DNA of 64,000 nucleotides from assembly GCA_033239005.1 (NCBI GenBank), contig BSQZ01000105.1, forward strand, positions 124,001 to 188,000. The letters run 5' to 3'. Below the pieces are notes generated by a model. That model saw nothing but the letters and a program-made list of their open reading frames with translations, was not told the DNA's origin and did no database searches. Below are positions 9,683-22,700 of this stretch, piece by piece. The stretch is from Lamellibrachia satsuma (Eukaryota > Annelida > Polychaeta > Sabellida > Siboglinidae). A program made the position numbers and the translations under genes. The stretch's first letter is position 1, and every line of letters begins with the position of its first letter.

Positions 9683-11272
9683 GGGAAAGTTGTGTTTTGT
9701 GGCAAAAGGAGGCCTGCGGTTGGTACTGCGCAGCCGTACTGAGATCGAGGCAGCACTTAGAGAGTGCCACGATGATCCGGGCACTGGGGGTTATCGGGGC
9801 GTGGCGGTTACTTTGAAAAAACTGGACTACGATGGCAAAAGATGTGATATATTGGGTAAGTTAAACATACTATCTTTATAAATGTAATTGGAGTACAAAT
9901 TGCCATAACAGCATGAGTGATATGTTAAGCCTGTGTAGTGTTACAGAGACTATGCCACTATGTCATAACTTTATTGTACTTTGCTAGTGCTGGTGAAACT
10001 ATTCATCATCTGGTAATGATGTCAACAATTTAGCATTGTGATTATTTTTTTCAGGCTTTCAGTGATTAAACTCGCATTCTGTGTTGTATGAATTTATCAA
10101 AATGTCTTATGATTAATTTTTCAGTGATTAAACTTGCATTCTGTGTTGCATAATATTTATAGTGAATTTAACAAAATGTCTTCTGATTCTTTTCTATTTC
10201 ACATTGTAGGTGAAAGCGTGCCCGCATGCCAGCACAAAATGAAGACTGGCTCCCGAGCTTCAGCCCATCAAAACAGATGGTACCTGGGATGTAGTAGGTA
10301 TCGACCTGATGGGGCCTTACTTCGAAACAGAACGGGGTAAATACATTTTCACTGCGACTGATTTGTTTTCTAAGTTTGTCTTCGCAAGGCCGATTAAGGT
10401 ACTAATAGCACTGCACAGTTCTGTTTGGCTTTCAATCATATTGTGTGTCCACTTCTATATGCACAGTTTATTACCGACCTTCGCACATCCATTTATGGAC
10501 ATGGTAAATGACACTATAGGCTAACTTTGTTATCAGCCCTCACTGTAACCAATTGAACTGACTTTCTTCAAATACTATTGCATTTGACAGTGTTAACATT
10601 GATGCTGTTTTGGGCAATATTATCTAGCTTCCTTGCTTCTCTTGGACGTATGCTTTATATGTGGATTACAGTATATGTATCTATCATGGCAAATGTATGA
10701 AGTGCAAATGTACAATAATGTTCAATGATGAATTCTGATTGACAGTGACAGAGCAAAGCTGCAGGGGATGTCAGTGCTGCCATCATTGACCTCTTCTATT
10801 CCTACGGGCCACCACAACGCCTCCTGAGTGACCAAGGTCGTGAATTTATAAATGAGGTATGGCACAAATATACTTCTCACTTGGCTGCTTATTATTATTT
10901 TACATATTACTATTAGCATTAAAATAATAATATGCATATTTTGGTGATGTTAGGATGCATGTCAGTTGTCTCATTTTAATGAACTATATCACATTATGCT
11001 TGTCTGATGCAGGTGGTAAGCTGGAGGCCAACTGGCTCGGTCCATACACGGTTAAGACCGTCGGACCGAACCATCAGGCGGTCTTAGAGAAGGACGGGGT
11101 GCTGTTGAAGCACAAAGTGAACTTTGGCCAGCTCAAGCCATATTTAGATCGCACGTTTCATGAAGGTATAGTAAACTTATCTGTTTTTTATATGTATTTT
11201 TTTTTATTGTTTTTCTCTTGGTTGGGTGCTGCATATTTCTTCCCATTGTATCAAATAACAGGCATGAGGTGA
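9683..11272 (+). pseudogene. Ginger-like integrase gene, copy A: H2C2 finger, DDE exons and GPY/F module, internally deleted
   Basis: The exons are 9683-9855, 10210-10398, 10752-10856, 11013-11165 and 11262-11272. Exon 1 is an H2C2-type integrase zinc finger (LRSRTEIEAALRECHDDPG) in which the second His position is Tyr (GGYRG). Exon 2 carries the first catalytic Asp region (WDVVGIDLMGPYFETERG), entered after a one-base frameshift at about 10245-10252. Exon 3 carries the second Asp, LLSDQGREFINE. The exon with the third acidic residue is missing: a deletion removed the counterpart of about 15605-17998. Exon 4 is the GPY/F module, GKLEANWLGPYTVKTVGP, typical of Ty3-type and Ginger integrases. 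The last exon gives a short tail and a TGA at 11270-11272. An integrase with GPY/F but no reverse transcriptase nearby fits a Ginger DNA transposon. Confidence 0.75.
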
Positions 11273-11304
11273 TTAACTTCACCTAATCATTAACTAAATA
11301 ACTA

Positions 11305-12109
11305 ATGAGTACTGCCTGCCCAGCTGCTGCACTCTTTCGACTACCACCCGCCCAGCTGCTGCAATCGTGACGACTACCACCCGCCCAGCTGCTGCAATCG
11401 TGACGACTACCACCCGCCCAGCTGCTGCAATCGTGACGACTACCACCCGTCCAGCTGCTGCAATCGTGACGACTACCACCCGCCCAGCTGCTGCACTCCT
11501 TTCGACTACCACCCGCCCAGCGATGACTGCCTCACTGCTGCCAGTGCCAACCAAGCGGCCACACATCAAGAACGCTAAGGTTGTGTGTTCGTCAAAACAG
11601 CAGCGTGTGGACTTCGTTTTAGATGAGTTCAGTTTGCTGACAGACGACCACGTATGGGTAGAACTACAATTGCTGAAGAAGCAATTTCCTGGAATGGCCG
11701 GCTTGCAAAACCCAGTTCTCGGTGCCGTTCTGCAGTTCGCTGTTGTGAGTGGACCGTTTGTGCATGTACTGCATGATGGAGAACTGCACAGGGTAACTGT
11801 CGACACTCCACCACCCCACGTGGATGCAGATGTCATCGTTTATGACTCGCTCAACAGAAGTGTCAACATGCACTGCAAAATGCAGATTGCATCACTGCTG
11901 TGAACAACACACTCAAGAATCAGGTGTGTTGTTGACACCAGTCAGCGACAGAGTGGGGTCATTGATTGTGGGCTCTACGCCATTGCAGCAGCAACATCTG
12001 TGTGTTATGAGGAATTCCCCAGTGGCGAGTACGATCAGGCTGCAATGCGTGGACACTTGCGAACCTGCATTGAACGTGGTGTCATGACACACTTCCCAAG
12101 CAGCATGAG
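11305..12109 (+). pseudogene. Ulp1-like (C48-type) cysteine protease, copy A
   Basis: The reading frame begins at ATG 11305, shifts by one base in the first Thr/Ala repeat near 11333, then reads through to a GT donor at 12110. After the repeat comes a linker and the protease. It shows a DDHVWVELQLL strand, the catalytic His block HDGELHRVTV, the Asp block VDADVIVYDSLNRS, and then QRQSGVIDCGLYAIAAA, with the oxyanion Gln and catalytic Cys in the DCG context. A TGA at 11901-11903 lies in frame between the Asp and Cys blocks and is shared with copy B. Ulp1-type proteases remove SUMO-like modifiers. Related domains are known on Ginger and some other DNA transposons. The Trp after the catalytic His in typical members is Arg here. 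Confidence 0.75.
11322..11520 (+). repeat. 33-bp coding minisatellite, about 6 units
   Basis: The 33-bp unit encodes 11 residues, PAAAIVTTTTR, in the protease frame. The first and last units differ (CTCTTTCG and CTCCTTTCG in place of ATCGTGACG). The first has lost a base and shifts the frame. The peptide is Thr/Ala/Pro-rich and mucin-like. The complementary strand is also open across the array, but that is a by-product of the 33-bp period. Confidence 0.95.
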
Positions 12110-12439
12110 GTTAGACTTAATGTGTAACTTAATAATTGCCATGATATTGAAGAGTACGCATTTATATAACGCGAGTGGGATCTTTAATTTCCCTTGGCAT
12201 AAACAGTAGATGTAAAATATATGCATATGATAATTATACATGTGTACGTATATATTCAATGTGGTTGAAATATATTGAAAGATACTGGTATAGTTGAAAT
12301 GTTTTCATGTAGGAAATTGTTGACAATTTATGCTGATTCTTTTGGTGGGATAGGCTGTAATATTTTCACCAAAATATAATAAAAACCACATTCTCTGATG
12401 TTATACATGCTCAGCAAATTTTTCACTTTGTTTGGATAG

Positions 12440-14506
12440 GTCTGCAGACACGTGTGCACATCTGAGTCACGATTGTGAAAAGGATGACTGACTTCTCACA
12501 GAAAAAGTGCTATGTTAAGGTAAATGTCTGTTTTGTAGTTTGAAGTTTTATTTTTTTCATAACACAATAGTGAGAAATTATTTTTCTTGTCATTATGACT
12601 AAAATGTCTTTGTGCATCATTATGCAGGCGATTTCCAAACAAACAGATCACATGTGCTTAGGTACGTATCCTAATTAAAGGTGCTTAATCAATTTGTTTT
12701 TTGTTTTGGTACATTTTTGTCCAATTCAACAACAGGAATAAATATCGGGCTTTTGACATGCCGCGATAACACACTTTGCTGAAAGTGATCTTTTTTGCAC
12801 CAGTAAACCTGATGACGAGTTGATGCAGCACCTATAGTTTTTTTTGCAGACAAATTGTTGCTTTGTTGTTGCAAATTAGACTTAAGTTTATGTTCATCTA
12901 ACCTTTTGTTATGACGGGTCACTTTAACGTTCATTCTGTTGCATGTTTAGTTTAAGACCACAGATTTTTATAGTATATTTTTGACAGATAGGTAAGTACT
13001 GTCCAACGTTCTTCTTTATAACTATAAATACAGTCAACCTTGCATATGTCAGATTCTCCTAAGTTGTATCTTCGCTCAGCTTGGACACAATTCCGACTTG
13101 GAATGTATTTATTTCCCATACGAAATCTATGTCTAAGTCGGATCTTCACCTAACTCGGATTAAATCGCTTGGTCCCTTTGATTCCGACTTATGTGAGGTT
13201 TACTGTAAGTCTACACTTGTCAAGGGCTAGAAATACATCAAATAGGACCAATGTCCAAAAAAGTGTAGATATGGATTTTTGGAGGTCCGAGAAAACAAAT
13301 TTTTATTCTAAAGAATTAAGTTATATTTTCTTATTGTTTGCATAGGGGGATATTTTCCATCAAGTGTTCAAGTTTAATATGCATTATTTTTGTTGTAACT
13401 GTTACTTAAAGTCATGCCTGATTTTCATCGCTCTTAGTGGGAGCAATCCATGGTAACATTTTCGTTAGCCTGACTATAATTCATGGCTTGAGAGGCAAGA
13501 CACAATTTTTACTAAATGTACACTATAACTCCTATAATTATAAGGAGTGCAGACAGGAGCCTCAAGATCTTACACAAAAATAATGATCATTCTTTAAAAC
13601 AAAAGTAGTGTTGTCAAATTGCTTTTACGTATACATTGTAGGAATTGCAGTCACATTTATATTTATACATCAAACTAAGTGCTATGTATCTCTACAAATG
13701 ATATTTGATCTGTTTTTAGAGCAGGCCGCATTCCAGCGAAGTATGCACGACATTGTGCAGCACTGAGGGGACAACGCCTTAGACTATTGACCGACTATGC
13801 TGCCCTTGCCTCGGCATGTCCTGGGGTAAGATACCAAACAATGCTATTGAGATATGTTGTAGTGAAACATTTGCTCTTGAAATATATGGTAGATTTTCAC
13901 TTGTGCAGGTGGGCCACCTCGCTGTCTTTGTCACCCACCTCGTCCAGTATTTGCCAAAATTGCCACCTCACAGCTATTTCTTGTGCTCATATTTTTTCTG
14001 TTTATTATAAATAAATTAACAAATTAAAGTCGTGAAAGCATCACTAAAGTAAATAGCAGGTTGTGTATGCATTCGATACCTTATCCAATCTATCAGTGTC
14101 TATGGGCTTGCCTTGGACATCATGCATGTTGAAGGGTCAGAACAAAAGTGAGGTTGACAAATGGTCAAATTCTAAAGTTTTATTTCAGTTTCCTTCTAAC
14201 TTTAATGGAAAAAGCTATTTTGAATTTAGGTTTTGAACACATTATAAGTTGTGTTACAATGCAAATCATTGTGCTTTATTTGTTCTATCTATACCGTCCT
14301 TTCTTTTTAATAACCTTTCGGTTATGATGCATTGCTTATAGATGGTATTTATTAAATAATTTATTGCTGACGCATTTCACGTTTTAGGTTGTGGAAACAC
14401 TGCTCATACAGGCAAAGAGGGCATGTGAGACAACAATCATAACAGGGTTGTACTCCACCGAAACCCTGTATCTGGTGCCAGACAATTTGAGGAAATTTTC
14501 ATCTCT
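12440..14506 (+). pseudogene. Unassigned multi-exon gene, copy A (partial)
   Basis: The exons are 12440-12519, 12628-12661, 13720-13825 and 14388-14506, each with AG before and GT after. They match exons of the fuller copy at 19726-23006. The Cys-rich first exon has lost two bases (GACTGACTTC against GACTGTGACTTC in copy B) and is frameshifted. The exons equivalent to 20705-20820 and 21127-21174 are deleted, and the terminal exon is absent. The third exon reads KYARHCAALRGQRLRLLTDY and the fourth AKRACETTIITGLYSTETLY. I do not recognise the family. Confidence 0.5.
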
Positions 14507-14970
14507 GTAAGTTACAAAAATAAGGGTAATTTATCTAATTATACGTGAATACATTTATGTACAATATATGGCACACTTCTTTTTTTAACTCTGTACATCA
14601 TGTGTTACGAACACCTGGATTATGAAGCTTTTAAGGTGTAAGTAGGAATAATCTAACGATATATGCTCACTAGACGTAACACCACTGCAGTCTTTTAAAA
14701 TTGCTTCTCAATATAATAGCTCGTCAAATCTGACATTATTTTACTTCAAACTATCTACTATGTGAATAGCCTATTTGAATTTCATATTCAGAATAATGAA
14801 GGTCCACGAACGGATTAAAAAATCTGCATGTCTGACACATTGCTAACTTCAAGTAACAAATTCACAAAGCAACACACTTATAATAGAGGTATTATTCTAA
14901 CAGTATTCTCTGAAGATTACTGGGTCAATTTAAATAATGCAAATGAGAAATAGTGCAGTCGGTGAAAATT

Positions 14971-17900
14971 GCACAAAATGAAGACTGGCTCCCGAGCTTC
15001 AGCCCATCAAAACAGATGGTACCTGGGATGTAGTAGGTATCGACCTGATGGGGCCTTACTTCGAAACAGAACGTGGCAGTAAATACATTTTCACTGCGAC
15101 TGATTTGTTTTCCAAGTTTGTCTTCGCAAGGCCGATTAAGGTACTAATAGCACTGCACAGTTCTGTTTGGCTTTCAATCATATTGTGTGTCCACTTCTAT
15201 ATGCACAGTTTATTACCGACCTTCACACATCCTTTATGGACATGGTAAATGACACTATAGGCTAACTTTGTTATCAGCCCTCACTGTAACCAATTGAACT
15301 GACTTCAAATACTATTGCATTTGACAGTATTTACATTGATGCTGTTTTGGGCAATATTATCTAGCTTCCTTGCTTCCCTTGGACGTATGCTTTATATGTG
15401 GATTACAGTATATGTATCTGTCATGGCAAATGTTTGAAGTGCAAATGTACAATAATGTTCAATGATGGATTCTGATTGACAGTGACAGAGCAAAGCTGCA
15501 GGGGATGTCAGTGCTGCTATCATTGACCTCTTCTATTCCTACGGGCCACCACAATGCGTCCTGAGTGACCAAGGTCGTGAATTTATAAATGAGGTATGGC
15601 ACAAATACACAACTGAATTTGCTTTCAGCCCAATTACATTGTTTTCGTTTCAAGTAAAATTTAGTCCACAATTTATCATTGCTGATTAGAACAACGAGAT
15701 GACTTATTATATGTGAAACTACATTACGTTGGATTGATGCATTATAAAAAAATTGATGTGGATTATGTATGTTGTCCATGCTAATCAAGCTATCTTGTTG
15801 TTTATCCTGCAGTAATTGATTACGGTTTTCTGTTGTCAGCTCAATGATCACATCTTGAAGGCATTTGGGGTGCGTCACTCTGTAACATCAGCCTACCATC
15901 TGGCCTGTAAAGGGCAAGACGAACGCAAAGACAGGTCAATTGGTGCTGCAATTTCAAAATACATAAACACGTAAGTATCCTGTAAGTGCAACCATTAATG
16001 AAAAATTCTACAAATATGATTTAAAGATGTCATGTTATAGACCTTCATTCATTTTGCTTACAAAAAAATCTTAACAAAATAAAATTAATAAATTGTTTAA
16101 TTATAAGTTTTGAACTTAAATTATGATGCACTAATAATTTCTTCATTCCCTGTCTTCGGGGGTGAGGCTACCTTGGATATATCAATACTCTGCTGAATCA
16201 AGTAGAAGAATGCTGGATAAAAGTAGTACTGAATGACTGAGAAAGGTTTGGCAATAAATCGTATTGTATACATTACATTATTTTGTCGCACAGAGAAGAC
16301 TGATTGGGATTTGCATATTGTGGAATGCAGCATTTTCATGCAATATCTCCTACCAACAGTCTATCAAGATGACTCCATACAAAGTGAGCAAATACATGTT
16401 ACCATTTCTTGCAAAGTGAAAGGTCTTTTTTAACTAAATACACATACCTATATATTTATGTCAAATAATTACCATCTCTGGCTTAAATTTCTTCTTGCCA
16501 AATTGCCTACTTTCCACTCTCCAAAAACTAAAGACAATTTTTTTTACGTTTTCTCTCACTTTACTCAAGATTTCAATATATTTCACTCAGTTCACACAAC
16601 CCTCACCCAAAATCCTGGCTCTCCAATTATTTTCAATTAGGCGAGAAACCTCATTTTTCAATTCAAATGCGCCGACAATGAGTGGTCAGGCGCTAGCGAG
16701 AGCCCAGCATCTGATACTACTGACAACATAATGTGTAAATGATACCTGAATGCATAATATACTAACTAGAGATAACAAATATAATAAACAAAATTGTTGG
16801 TCCTTTGATTGAAAATGCAAAACAAATTTAAACACACAACGTTTACTGCTGCGTGGGTGTGATGCTTTAAAACAATGCATGTAAATAAATGTGCTACTCG
16901 TCTGAGTAGTTGCAGTTTATAGTTATATTTTATTAATTGTTCATTTTCATTTTGTGTTGTCAAGGCTCCCTAAGCGTGATCCCCACATGGCAGGAACCTT
17001 GAACAACCTCGGCGAACTGACAGCTGATATCAAAGTTGCACGTGTCTGTGAGGAGACTAATGTGGCTCGCTTTATGGAGAATGCCAAGAAACTTGATGAG
17101 AAGGTCATGCACAAATGTCACTATCCTCATGAAATATGATGAACACCCTTTGCACAGCATAAATAGATTAACAACTTTGATTAATACATCACTTCTTTAA
17201 GGCCAGACACAGGTAGATAGGGTTATTTTTTCATTTATGCAAATAGTCCAATTTTACATGGTATGGAATGGGTCTTGGTGAGTAAAAATATATGTTGAAG
17301 TTTTCCAGCCACAGCCTGTTTCCATCGTAACAAAAGAAAGGCCGCCATATTTGAATAAAAAAACTTAAAGTATGGAAAAAACTTGGTTTTAGCTACAAAT
17401 ATTGGTTTATCTTTAAAAGTATTGATGATTTTTTTTTTTAAAGTCTGGTAATTTGCACAGAATATGTATGCTGAATGCAACTTTCCAAACCTTGTTTGGA
17501 TGGCATTATTATTCCCAGAGATATCCTATTTGTAAATTGTATTAATTTTTTTCTGCCTTTACAGATTCAAGAAAACATCACCTGTGCCCAGTCCAAACAA
17601 AAGCGTGTATACAGCAGGAAAATGGCGAAAGGAGTACAGGTGTTTAATTTCAAGGAGGGTGATCACGTGTTGCGTCGCAACATGGTGAAGGCGAACACTA
17701 AGGGTAATAATTGTAAAAATTACTTTTCAATGAGATGGAAACCAGTGGTTCACACACCAGACGTAAAATATAATTATTTTGTCAATTATAATTTTTTTTT
17801 ATCACAATGCTTGCTCGGAGAGTTAATGGGAGCAGATACCGTACAGCGGAGTCTATCCCAGAGCACTGTCACCAGATCTATTAAAAGCGAGATGCAAGAA

Positions 17901-18380
17901 TGTGAGGACGAGACATTCTACAATATTGATGGTAACTGAGCAAGCTGATGATTGACAACTCATCAAACAAATGCCTCTTTTTATAGTCACACCTCTTGAC
18001 AAAAATACTTCTCACTTGGCTGCTTATTATTATTTTACATATTACTATTAGCATTAAAATAATAATATGCATATTTTGGTGATGTTAGGATGCATGTCAG
18101 TTGTCTCATTTTAATGAACTATACCACATTATGCTTGTCTGATGCAGGTGGTAAGCTGGAGGCCAACTGGCTCGGTCCATACTTAGAGAAGGACGGGGTG
18201 CTGTTGAAGTGCAAAGTGAACTTTTGCCAGCTCAAGCCATATTTAGATCGCACGTTTCATGAAGGTATAGTAAACTTATCTGTTTTTTATATGTATTTTT
18301 AGTAATGTTTTTTATTGTTTTTGTCTTGGTTGGGGGCTGCATATTTCTTCCCATTGTATCAAATAACAGGCATGAGGTGA
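14971..18380 (+). pseudogene. Ginger-like integrase gene, copy B: fuller DDE core and GPY/F, 5'-truncated
   Basis: The exons are 14971-15140, 15489-15593, 15840-15970, 16965-17103, 17565-17703, 17821-17931, 18148-18264 and 18370-18380. Intron phases agree at every junction. The first Asp lies in VVGIDLMGPY, the second in VLSDQGREFINE, and the third acidic residue in KGQDERKDRSIGAAISKYIN. All three catalytic positions are therefore present. The exon starting 17565 encodes a basic FKEGDHVLRRN segment, and 18148 begins the GPY/F module, GKLEANWLGPY. A 36-bp in-frame deletion after GPY removes 12 codons found in copy A. The same one-base shift as in copy A occurs at about 14984-14991. The zinc-finger exon is missing because the duplication breakpoint lies at about 14970. 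It ends at a TGA at 18378-18380. Confidence 0.75.
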
Positions 18381-18412
18381 TTAACTTCACCTAATCATTA
18401 ACTTAATAATTA

Positions 18413-19373
18413 ATGAGTACTGCCTGCCCAGCTGCTGCACTCGTTTCAACTACCACCCGCCCAGCTGCTGCAATCGTGACGACTACCACCCGCCCAGCTG
18501 CTGCAAACGTGACGACTAGCACCCGCCCAGCTGCTGCAATCGTGACGACTACCACCCACCCAGCTGCTGCAATCGTGACGACTACCACCCGCCCAGCTGC
18601 TGCAATCGTGACGACTACCACCCACCCAGCTGCTGCAATCGTGACGACTACCACCCGCCCAGCTGCTGCAATCGTGACGACTACCACCCGCCCAGCTGCT
18701 GCAATCGTGACGACTACCACCCGCCCAGCTGCTGCAATCGTGACGACTACCACCCGCCCAGCTGCTGCAATCGTGACGACTAGCACCCGCCCAGCTGCTG
18801 CAATCGTGACGACTACCACCCACCCAGCTGCTGCAATCGTGACGACTACCACCCGTCCAGCTACTGCAATCGTGACGACTACCACCCGCCCAGCTGCTGC
18901 AATTGTGATGACTACCACCCGCCCAGCTGCTGATAAACGACCAGGCAATTTCCTGGAATGGCCGGCTTGCAAAACCCAGTTCTCGGTGCCATTCTGCAGG
19001 TCGCTGTTGCGAGTGGACCGTTTGTGCAGGTACTGCATGATGGAGAACTGCACAGGGTAACTGTCGCCACTCCACCACCCCATGTGGATGCAGATGTCAT
19101 CGTTTATGACTCGCTCAACAGAAGTGTCAACATGCACTGCAAAATGCAGATTGCTTCACTGCTGTGAACAACACACTCAAGAATCAGGTGTGTTGTTGAC
19201 ACCAGTCAGCGACAGAGTGGGGTCATTGATTGTGGGCTCTACGCCATTGCAGCAGCAACATCTGTGTGTTATGAGGAATTCCCCAGTGGTGAGTACAATC
19301 AGGTTGCAATGCGTGGACACTTGTGAACCTGCATTGAACGTGGTGTTATGACCCACTTCCCAAGCAACATGAG
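18413..19373 (+). pseudogene. Ulp1-like cysteine protease, copy B, with expanded repeat
   Basis: The frame opens at ATG 18413 (MSTACPAAALVS) and runs unbroken through fifteen and a part 11-residue repeats. Relative to copy A, about 160 bases of linker are then lost near 18940, which shifts the frame. The protease continues with GELHRVTVATPPPHVDADV and the same TGA as copy A at 19165-19167. QRQSGVIDCGLYAIAAA follows, and a second, private TGA lies at 19324-19326 where copy A has CGA. Catalytic His, Asp, Gln and Cys codons all persist. The exon ends at 19373 before GTTAG. It follows the integrase stop by 32 bases, so it is either a second protein of the element or a former continuation of it. 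Confidence 0.75.
18428..18940 (+). repeat. 33-bp coding minisatellite, 15 full units plus a part
   Basis: The unit is the same 33-bp one as in copy A, with the 11-residue product PAAAIVTTTTR. Variants cluster at one codon: TTTR or TTTH (CGC/CAC), TSTR, and one PATA. No unit breaks the frame. Copy A has about six units, so the array has expanded or contracted since duplication. Confidence 0.95.
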
Positions 19374-19725
19374 GTTAGACTTAATGTGTAACTTAATAAT
19401 TGCCATGATATTGAAGAGTACGGGTGTTAGTTCACACCAGGATGCATTTATATAACGCGAGTGGGATCTTTAATTTCCCTTGGCGTAAACAGTAGAAGTA
19501 AAATATATGCATGTGATAATTATACATGTGTACTTATATATTCAATGTGGTTGAAATATATTGAAAGATACTGGTATAGTTGAAATGTTTTCATGTAGGA
19601 AATTGTTGACAATTTCTGATGATTCTTTTGGTTGGATAGGCTGTAATATTTTCACCAAAATATAATAAAAACCACATTCTCTGATATTATACATACTCAG
19701 CAAATGTTTCACTTTGTTTGGATAG

Positions 19726-22700
19726 GCCTGCAGACACGTGTGCACATCGGAGTCACGATTGTGAAAAGGATGACTGTGACTTCTCACAGAAAAAGTGCTA
19801 TGTTAAGGTAAATGTCTGTTTTGTAGTTTGATGTTTTATTTTTTTCATAACACAATAGTGAGATATTATTTTTCTTGTCATTATGACTAAAATGTCTTTG
19901 TGCATCATTATGCAGGCAATTTCCAAACAAACAGATCACATCTGCTTAGGTACGTATCCTAATTAAAGGTGCTTAATCAATTTGTTTTTTGTTTTGGTGC
20001 ATTTTTGTCCAATTCAACAACAGGAATAAATATCGGGCTTTTGACATGCCGCGATAACACACTTTGGTGAAAGTGATAATTTTTGCGCCAATAAATCTGA
20101 TAACGAGTTGATGCAGCACCTATAGTTTTTGTTTGCAGACAAATTGTTGCTTTGTTGTTGCAAATTAGACTTAAGTTTATGTTCATCTAACCTTTTGTTG
20201 TGACGGGTCACTTTAATGTTCATTCTGTTGCATGTTTAGTTTAAGACCACAGATTTTTATAGTATATTTTTGACAGATAGGTAAGTACTATCCAACATTC
20301 TTCTTTATAACTATAAATACAGTCAACCTTGCATACGTCGGACTCACCTAAGTCGTATCTTCGCTCAGCTTGGACAGAATTCCGACTAACATTTCACTTG
20401 TAATGTATTTATTTCCCATACGAAATCTAAGTCTAAGTCGGATCTTCACCTAACTCGGATTAAATCGCTTGGTCGCTTGATTCCGACTTATGTGAGGTTT
20501 ATTGTAAGTCTACACTTGTCAAGGGCTAGAAATACATCAAATAATCTACTTGTCCGCAGGCAGTTATAATAAAAAAAAACATTTTCTGACAACTGGTATC
20601 ATTAATTTAGAGCCCAACGATTGTAGTGAATTATCTAATACAGTGTGCAAATGATTTCTTTAAAGCTGTTTGTTTTAAATATTTTTTACATGATTTTTTT
20701 TCAGATTTCCTTTCACTGGACGATGACTTGGTGGAGTGGAATCCTGACAAAGTTGCCCCACATGTACAAGAGGCCTACGCTCTCATTACAACATGCACAA
20801 AGAGACAGTTTGCTGATAAGGTAGCAACACTTAAGACAATAATGGTAAACGTAAAATGGCAAATTCAAACACTTCATAACTTGGCTAATATTTTATGGAT
20901 TTTGATGAACTTTCCATCAATTTTAGTATGGACATCTATCATGCAAATTATGTATTCTATCATCCCTAATTCATTTGCATATCCCTCATTTTCATATCCA
21001 AATGTAGAAATGTGACTATTAAAATACATGTCTGCCAATGTCACTCTATTATACAGTAGTCACATATTAATGGAATTTTGCAGGGTTTGAAATTATAAGA
21101 TGTTAAATTTTTATATGTGTTTACAGGTGAGGGACATTATGCTCAGCGACCTTCAGGACATGTTCACATTCCAAGTTAGCTATTATAATATATATTATAA
21201 TTAGAATCTTCAGGCTTTAAATTTCAAAACAAGCCATCACCATGTAGCACCTATAGGACCAATGTCCAAAAAAGTGTAGAAATGGATTTTTGGAGGTCCG
21301 AGAAAAAAATGTTAAGTAATATTTTCTTATTGTATGCATAGGGAGATATTTTCCATCAAGTGTTCAAGTTTAATATGCATTATTTTTGTTGTAACTGTTA
21401 CTTAAAGTCATGCCTGATTTTCATCGCTCTTAGTGGGAGCAATCCATGGTAACATTTGCTTTTACGTATACATTGTAGGAATTGCAGTCACATTTATATT
21501 TATACATCAAACTAAGTGCTACGTATCTCTACAAATGATATTTGATCTGTTTTTAGGGCAGGCCGCGTTCCAGCGAAGTATGCACGACATTGTGTAGCAC
21601 TGAGGGGACAACGCCTTAGACTATTGACCGACTATGCTGCCCTTGCCTCTGCATGTCCTGGGGTAAGATACCAAACAATGCTATTGAGGTATGTTATAGT
21701 GAAACATTTGCTCTTGAAATATATGGTAGATTTTCACTTATGCAGGTGGGCCACCTCGCTGTCTTTGTCACCCACCTCGTCCAGTATTTGCCAAAATTGC
21801 CACCTCACAGCTATTTCTTGTGCTCATATTTTTTCTGTTTATTAAAAATAAATTAACAAATAAAAAAGTTGTGAAAGCATCACTAAAGTAAATAGCAGGT
21901 CGTGTATGCATTAGATACCTTATCCAATATATCAGTGTCTATGGGCTTGCCATGGACATCATGCACTTTGAAGGGTCAGAACAAAAGTGAGGTTGACAAA
22001 TGGACAAATTGTAAAGTTTTTATTTCAGTTTCCTTCTAACTTCAATGGAAAACACTATTTTGAAGTTAGGTTTTGAAAACATTTAAGTTTTGTTACAATG
22101 CAAATCGTTGTGCTTTATTTGTTCTATCTATACCTTCCTTTCTTTTTAATAACCTTTCGGTTTTGATGCATTGCTTATAGATGGTATTTATTAAATAATT
22201 TATTGTTGACACATTTCACGTTTTAGGTTGTGGAAACACTGCTCATACAGGCAAAGAGGGCATGTGAGACAACAATCATAACAGGGTTGTACTCCACCGA
22301 AACCCTGTATTTGGTGCCAGACAATTTGAGGAAATTGTCATCTCTGTAAGTTACAAGAATAAGGGTAATTTATCTAATTATACGCGGATACATTTATGTA
22401 CAAGATATGGCAGTCGCTACTTTTTTTAACTCTACATCATGTGTTATGAACACCTGGATAATGAAGCTTTTAAGGTGTAAGTAGGAATAATCTAATGATA
22501 TATGCTCACTAGACGTAACACCACTGCAGTCTTTTAAAAGTGCTTCTCAATATAATGGCTCGTCAAATGTGACATTATTTTACTTCAAACTCTCTACTAT
22601 GTGAATAGCCTATTTGAATTTCATATTCAGAATAATGAAGGTCCACGAATGGATTAAAAAATCTGCATGTGATTGACACATTGCTAACTTTAAATAACAA

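Larger units (their letters stand above)
10231..14933 (+). repeat. Tandem duplication, copy A
   Basis: This block is collinear with 14971-22766 at high identity across exons and introns. Relative to copy B it lacks about 15605-17998 and 20540-21252. It contains about 140 bases near 13470-13620 and about 160 bases near 11517-11681 that copy B lacks. Deletion joints sit at short shared AT-rich words. Confidence 0.85.

Noticed and set aside
11901..11903. TGA in the protease read as selenocysteine
   Set aside because: It lies at no catalytic position, no selenocysteine insertion element was seen, and the unit has other breaks. A nonsense mutation is simpler.
18403..19137. A 244-residue minus-strand ORF and a 210-residue one in another frame over the 33-bp array
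   Set aside because: A 33-bp period keeps more than one frame open. The plus-strand frame joins the protease and is the coding one.
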